NCBI GenBank assembly: GCA_964632795.1
Contig: CAZWEZ010000128.1
Location: forward strand, 1 to 8,509
Origin: CAZWEZ01 sp964632795
GTDB taxonomy: Bacteria; Pseudomonadota; Alphaproteobacteria; Rhodospirillales; 2-02-FULL-58-16
Direction: 5' to 3'
DNA length: 8,509 bases
Positions within the stretch are counted from its first letter, which is position 1. Every line of letters begins with the position of its first letter. The position numbers were made by a program, and so were the translations under genes. Shown here piece after piece: positions 6,532 to 8,509 of this stretch. The notes beneath the pieces were generated by a model, which was given only the letters and a program-made list of their open reading frames with translations, was not told the origin of the DNA and made no database searches.

Positions 6532-6921
6532 ATGAGTGGCAAAGTGGATATCGACCGTTTCCTCGACAGCGACGGTATCGACAGCGAACGCGAGGAGGAG
6601 ATCGGTCAACACATCGGCTATCGCTACGACGTCAACCTGGTGCCCGATTACGATCTGCTGACGCCGTTCCTCAAGCGTTACATCGAGACCATGGGATGGC
6701 GGGACCTCAACTGGCTCGAGGACATCCACATGGGCTACGAGGAAAACCGGGCCGCGGTGTTCGACCGCAACATCAACGGCTGGGTGACGGTGCCCGAGGA
6801 CATCGAGCTGCCCGACAACCAGCAGGAACGGGACATGATCGCCCGCGAGTTGCTGATCAAGTTCCAGATGTCGGAACACCATCCGCTGGTCGAACTCCGG
6901 GAAGCCTACCGGAAGTTCTGA
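6532..6921 (+). CDS. Acidic 129-residue protein of unknown function, fifth gene of the operon
   Basis: I do not recognise this family. The protein has about 29 acidic and 15 basic residues (net charge near -14), no cysteine, no signal peptide and no membrane segment, so it is a small soluble cytoplasmic protein. The N-terminus is strongly acidic (residues 6-23), followed by a mixed middle with aromatic residues (YRYDVNLVPDYDLLTPFLKRY, GWRDLNWLEDIHMGYEENR) and a likely C-terminal helix (QQERDMIARELLIKFQ). The Shine-Dalgarno AGGAGAG (6520-6526) overlaps the stop codon of the FMN subunit gene, and only ten bases separate the two genes, so translation is almost certainly coupled. G+C content and spacing match its neighbours. 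Coupling suggests a subunit, assembly factor or regulator of the synthase complex, but the sequence does not show which. The hairpins that end the operon begin seven bases after its stop. Confidence 0.85.
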   Translation: MSGKVDIDRFLDSDGIDSEREEEIGQHIGYRYDVNLVPDYDLLTPFLKRYIETMGWRDLNWLEDIHMGYEENRAAVFDRNINGWVTVPEDIELPDNQQERDMIARELLIKFQMSEHHPLVELREAYRKF

Positions 6922-6927
6922 TTTCCA

Positions 6928-6960
6928 GGCGGGCGGCGGCCCTCGCGGCCGCCGCCCGCC
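6928..6960 (+). terminator. Operon-end stem-loop, 14-bp perfect arms
   Basis: GGCGGGCGGCGGCC (6928-6941) pairs perfectly with GGCCGCCGCCCGCC (6947-6960) around the loop CTCGC, six bases after the stop codon of the 129-residue gene. All pairs are G-C, so the hairpin is exceptionally stable. No T-run follows, so it may act as a 3'-end stabiliser or a terminator lacking a U-tract. It lies between convergent genes and could serve both. Confidence 0.75.
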
Positions 6961-6962
6961 GC

Positions 6963-7007
6963 CTCCGTCGGGGACGAATCCATCTCCCCCCCTCGTCCCC
7001 GACGGAG
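6963..7007. terminator. Second stem-loop, 15-bp perfect arms, likely bidirectional
   Basis: CTCCGTCGGGGACGA (6963-6977) is the exact reverse complement of TCGTCCCCGACGGAG (6993-7007), separated by a 15-base loop ending in a run of C. It starts two bases after the first hairpin and 35 bp before the end of the convergent minus-strand gene. No adjacent T-run is seen on either strand. Its position between convergent transcription units supports a terminator or transcript-end role. Confidence 0.65.
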
Positions 7008-7041
7008 TACGGCATCCGCGCCGCCGGGCGCCGGCACCGGA

Positions 7042-7632
7042 TCACGGGCGACGTGGGTCGGGATCAGCTTCGGCGGCGTTCCAATCGGGGGTGAAGGCGA
7101 GGATGCGCACGCTACCGGGCAAGGACGGGTTGAAGGCGTGGTTGTGCCAGTAGGTGGCCCGCCAGGCCGGCGTCTCGCGGTCCACCCCGGCGATCCGGCA
7201 GGGCAGGCGGTAGAGCTGGCTGAACTGCTCGAAGGTCAAGCGGCACCGGCCGGCCGCGTACAAGGCCTCGGCGATCGGCGAATCGGCGGCGAACAGGGCG
7301 CTCAGGACGTCGGAGAACTCCCCGGGATACTGGTAGTAGACGGAGCTCAGCATCTTGATCGCCGCCTCGTGGCGCAGGCGGGGGTCCTGGGTCCGCCTGA
7401 CCATGTGGCGGAACATGTCGGCGTCGGCCGCCGGATCGTGGTGGAGGATGAGGACGGTGAGCGCCTCGGCGACCACGGTGCCGTCCTCCAGCGCTGCCCG
7501 CGGCCGCATGGCGGCCGACGGCCGGCCGACCGCCTCGCGGACCGCCAACTGGCGCACCTTGCACTGCCAACCGAGGAAGTGGTCGCGCAGCGTATTGTCG
7601 TCGTTAAGCAGGGGCTTTTTGGGGTCGTTCAT
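7042..7632 (-). CDS. Conserved-looking hypothetical protein, 196 residues
   Basis: I cannot assign a named family. The protein is soluble, with no signal peptide or membrane helix, and reads like a real gene: a compact N-terminus (NDDNTLRDHFLGWQCKVRQLAVRE, residues 11-34), an alpha-helical middle (about 52-150) and a well-structured aromatic C-terminal part, RATYWHNHAFNPSLPG (158-173) and SVRILAFTPDW (174-184), ending in a short Pro/Arg/Asp tail. Cysteines are at 24, 130 and 145 and do not form an obvious metal motif. The opposite-strand frames over this stretch are low-complexity by comparison. The Shine-Dalgarno is weak (GTGAAG, about five bases upstream of the ATG at 7632-7630). It is divergent from the ferredoxin gene with only 45 bp between starts and convergent with the synthase operon across the hairpins. 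A link to the ferredoxin or to amine metabolism would be guesswork. Confidence 0.8.
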   Translation of the reverse strand: MNDPKKPLLNDDNTLRDHFLGWQCKVRQLAVREAVGRPSAAMRPRAALEDGTVVAEALTVLILHHDPAADADMFRHMVRRTQDPRLRHEAAIKMLSSVYYQYPGEFSDVLSALFAADSPIAEALYAAGRCRLTFEQFSQLYRLPCRIAGVDRETPAWRATYWHNHAFNPSLPGSVRILAFTPDWNAAEADPDPRRP

Positions 7633-7677
7633 GGCGCTTCACCATACCCCGGACGGGGCCGGGATTGAAGGTCCGCG

Positions 7678-8004
7678 GTGAGCCAGCAGCCGAAATTCCG
7701 CATCACCGTCCGCCCCTACCTGGTGAGCTACGACTGCGCCCGGAACGAGACCCTGCTGGCCGCCGCCCACGCCTGCGGCCTGATGCTGTTCAACAACTGC
7801 CAGAAGGGCGAATGCGGGACCTGCAAGGTGCGAATCAAGAAGGGCCAGGTCAAACTGGCCCCGTTCATGCTCTCGGCCCTGAGCATGGCCGACATCGACG
7901 CCGACTACACCCTGGCCTGCCGCTCGTACCCGCGCAGCGACATCGTAATCGTCGCCGAACTCCCCATCTGGCCCGAGGCCAGGCACTACGAAAGGCTGAA
8001 GTAG
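7678..8004 (+). CDS. Plant-type [2Fe-2S] ferredoxin
   Basis: The 108-residue protein has a single ferredoxin domain with cysteines 41, 46, 49 and 81 (NNCQKGECGTCKVRI, then TLACRSYP), giving C-x4-C-x2-C-x31-C as in plant-type ferredoxins and the ferredoxin domains of oxygenase reductases. The full-length domain is present with no flavin or NAD(P)H domain, so it is a free-standing electron carrier in the cytoplasm. The N-terminal strand (FRITVRPYLVSYDC) and helix (ETLLAAAHACG) match the fold. The start is GTG at 7678; the first internal ATG (residue 35) would remove the beta-grasp start. AAGG at 7668-7671 is a modest Shine-Dalgarno six bases upstream. The gene is divergent from the 196-residue protein and converges with the M20 gene with a 7-bp gap. 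Possible partners include an oxygenase elsewhere or the FMN/Fe-S subunit of the nearby operon; neither is shown. Confidence 0.92.
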   Translation: MSQQPKFRITVRPYLVSYDCARNETLLAAAHACGLMLFNNCQKGECGTCKVRIKKGQVKLAPFMLSALSMADIDADYTLACRSYPRSDIVIVAELPIWPEARHYERLK

Positions 8005-8011
8005 GGGGGCC

Positions 8012-8509
8012 TCACACCCCGCTTCTCGCCACCTCCAGCATCACCTGCAGCAGCACGTTGGCGCCGGCTTCGAGGTGCTCGGGACGGGTGTGTTCGTGGG
8101 GGCTGTGGCTGATGCCGGCGGCGCTGGGGACGAAGATCATCGCCGTCGGGACGTGGCGGGCCAGGGCCTGGGCGTCGTGGCCGGCGCCGCTGGGCATCCG
8201 CCGGGCCGGATGGCCGAGGCGACCGGCCGCCGCCTCGATGCGGGCGACCAGGGCGGAATCGAAGGTCACCGAGGCGAAGCGGCTGAGCTCGCGGATCTCC
8301 ACCGCCACCTTTTCGTCGCCGGCGATGGCCTCGGCCAGCTCGCGGACCGCCGCCTCGAGCGCCGCCAGCGGTCCCGGCTCGGGGTCGCGCAGGTCCACCG
8401 TCACCGTCGCCCGGCCGGCGATCACGTTGACCACGTCGGGTTCCAGGCGCAGGCTGCCGGCGGTGATCACCGAGGCGGCGCTGCCCCGGGCCAGCGCCGC
8501 GGGGGCCTC
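8012..8509 (-). CDS. M20-family amidase, hydantoinase/N-carbamoylase (AllC/HyuC) type, partial (N-terminus beyond right edge)
   Basis: The minus-strand frame is open from the window edge (8509) to TGA at 8014-8012, giving the last 165 residues of a longer enzyme, usually around 400-420. Seen here are the end of the lid/dimerisation domain (LRLEPDVVNVIAGRATVTVDLRDPEPG) and the C-terminal part of the catalytic domain with the family signatures MPSGAGHDAQ and MIFVPSAAGISHSPHEHT. In this family the final His of SHSPHE-type motifs is a metal ligand. Such enzymes hydrolyse N-carbamoyl amino acids, ureidoglycolate or allantoate. Which one cannot be told without the N-terminal half. The GTG at 8470 could be read as a start, but homology continues upstream of it, so the gene is truncated by the window rather than short. 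It ends 7 bp from the convergent ferredoxin gene and has no obvious link to the synthase operon. Confidence 0.88.
   Translation of the reverse strand, partial: EAPAALARGSAASVITAGSLRLEPDVVNVIAGRATVTVDLRDPEPGPLAALEAAVRELAEAIAGDEKVAVEIRELSRFASVTFDSALVARIEAAAGRLGHPARRMPSGAGHDAQALARHVPTAMIFVPSAAGISHSPHEHTRPEHLEAGANVLLQVMLEVARSGV

Noticed and set aside
4284..6542. A 752-codon open frame on the minus strand opposite the GXGXG and FMN subunit genes
   Set aside because: It is a G+C-driven antisense frame with low-complexity Val/Gly/Ala/Asp/His composition and no domain, while the plus strand encodes two clear glutamate synthase subunits.
7112..7570. Alternative minus-strand frame and plus-strand frames over the 196-residue gene
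   Set aside because: They are Gly/Arg/Pro-rich, lack any motif and have no supported start. The chosen frame has balanced composition and ordered hydrophobic and aromatic motifs.
7641..7663. CCCCG-GA-CGGGG inverted repeat between the 196-residue gene and the ferredoxin gene
   Set aside because: The arms are five bases of pure G+C with a two-base loop in a G+C-rich background. It could be an operator, but it is not distinguishable from chance.
1..8509. CRISPR arrays, tRNA or rRNA genes, insertion sequences
   Set aside because: No regularly spaced repeats, cloverleaf-like segments, rRNA-like sequence, transposase frames or terminal inverted repeats with target duplications were seen.

Overview
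The window is G+C-rich and densely coding, with strong Shine-Dalgarno sites and short intergenic gaps. The gene content (split glutamate-synthase-like genes beside a glutamine synthetase homologue, an FCD-type GntR regulator, an EamA permease and a hydantoinase/carbamoylase-type peptidase) suggests a proteobacterium, most likely an alphaproteobacterium. No rRNA or other taxonomic marker is present, so this placement is inferred from gene content.

Layout. Positions 1-804 (minus) hold an EamA/DMT permease cut by the left window edge. Positions 892-1629 (minus) encode an FCD-family GntR regulator. A 226-bp divergent control region (1630-1855) carries repeated ATTGGT half-sites, two hairpins and candidate promoters. 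The core is a plus-strand operon at 1856-6921: a glutamine synthetase homologue (gmaS/glnT type), a class II glutamine amidotransferase (mgsA/glxB type), a GXGXG glutamate-synthase domain protein (mgsB/glxC type), an FMN/Fe-S glutamate-synthase domain protein (mgsC/glxD type), and an acidic 129-residue protein of unknown function. Two perfect stem-loops (6928-7007) close the operon. To the right lie an unrecognised 196-residue protein (7042-7632, minus), a divergent plant-type [2Fe-2S] ferredoxin (7678-8004, plus) and, convergent with it, the C-terminal part of an M20-family amidase/carbamoylase (8012 to the right edge, minus).

How the genes may work together. A GlnA-like ligase beside three separately encoded glutamate synthase domains is the arrangement known for gamma-glutamylmethylamide synthetase (GmaS) plus N-methylglutamate synthase (MgsABC). 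In that pathway GmaS loads methylamine onto glutamate using ATP. The amidotransferase subunit is expected to release the amine from the amide, and the FMN subunit to build N-methylglutamate. The N-methylglutamate dehydrogenase genes (mgdABCD) that normally complete the route are not in this operon, which ends at the hairpins. The cluster could therefore be a dispersed methylamine pathway, a system for another small amine, or a variant GS/GOGAT-like module. The FCD regulator probably controls this operon and itself through the ATTGGT elements. The most notable unknowns are the translationally coupled 129-residue fifth gene, the altered cysteine spacing in the FMN subunit, and the 196-residue protein/ferredoxin pair downstream.
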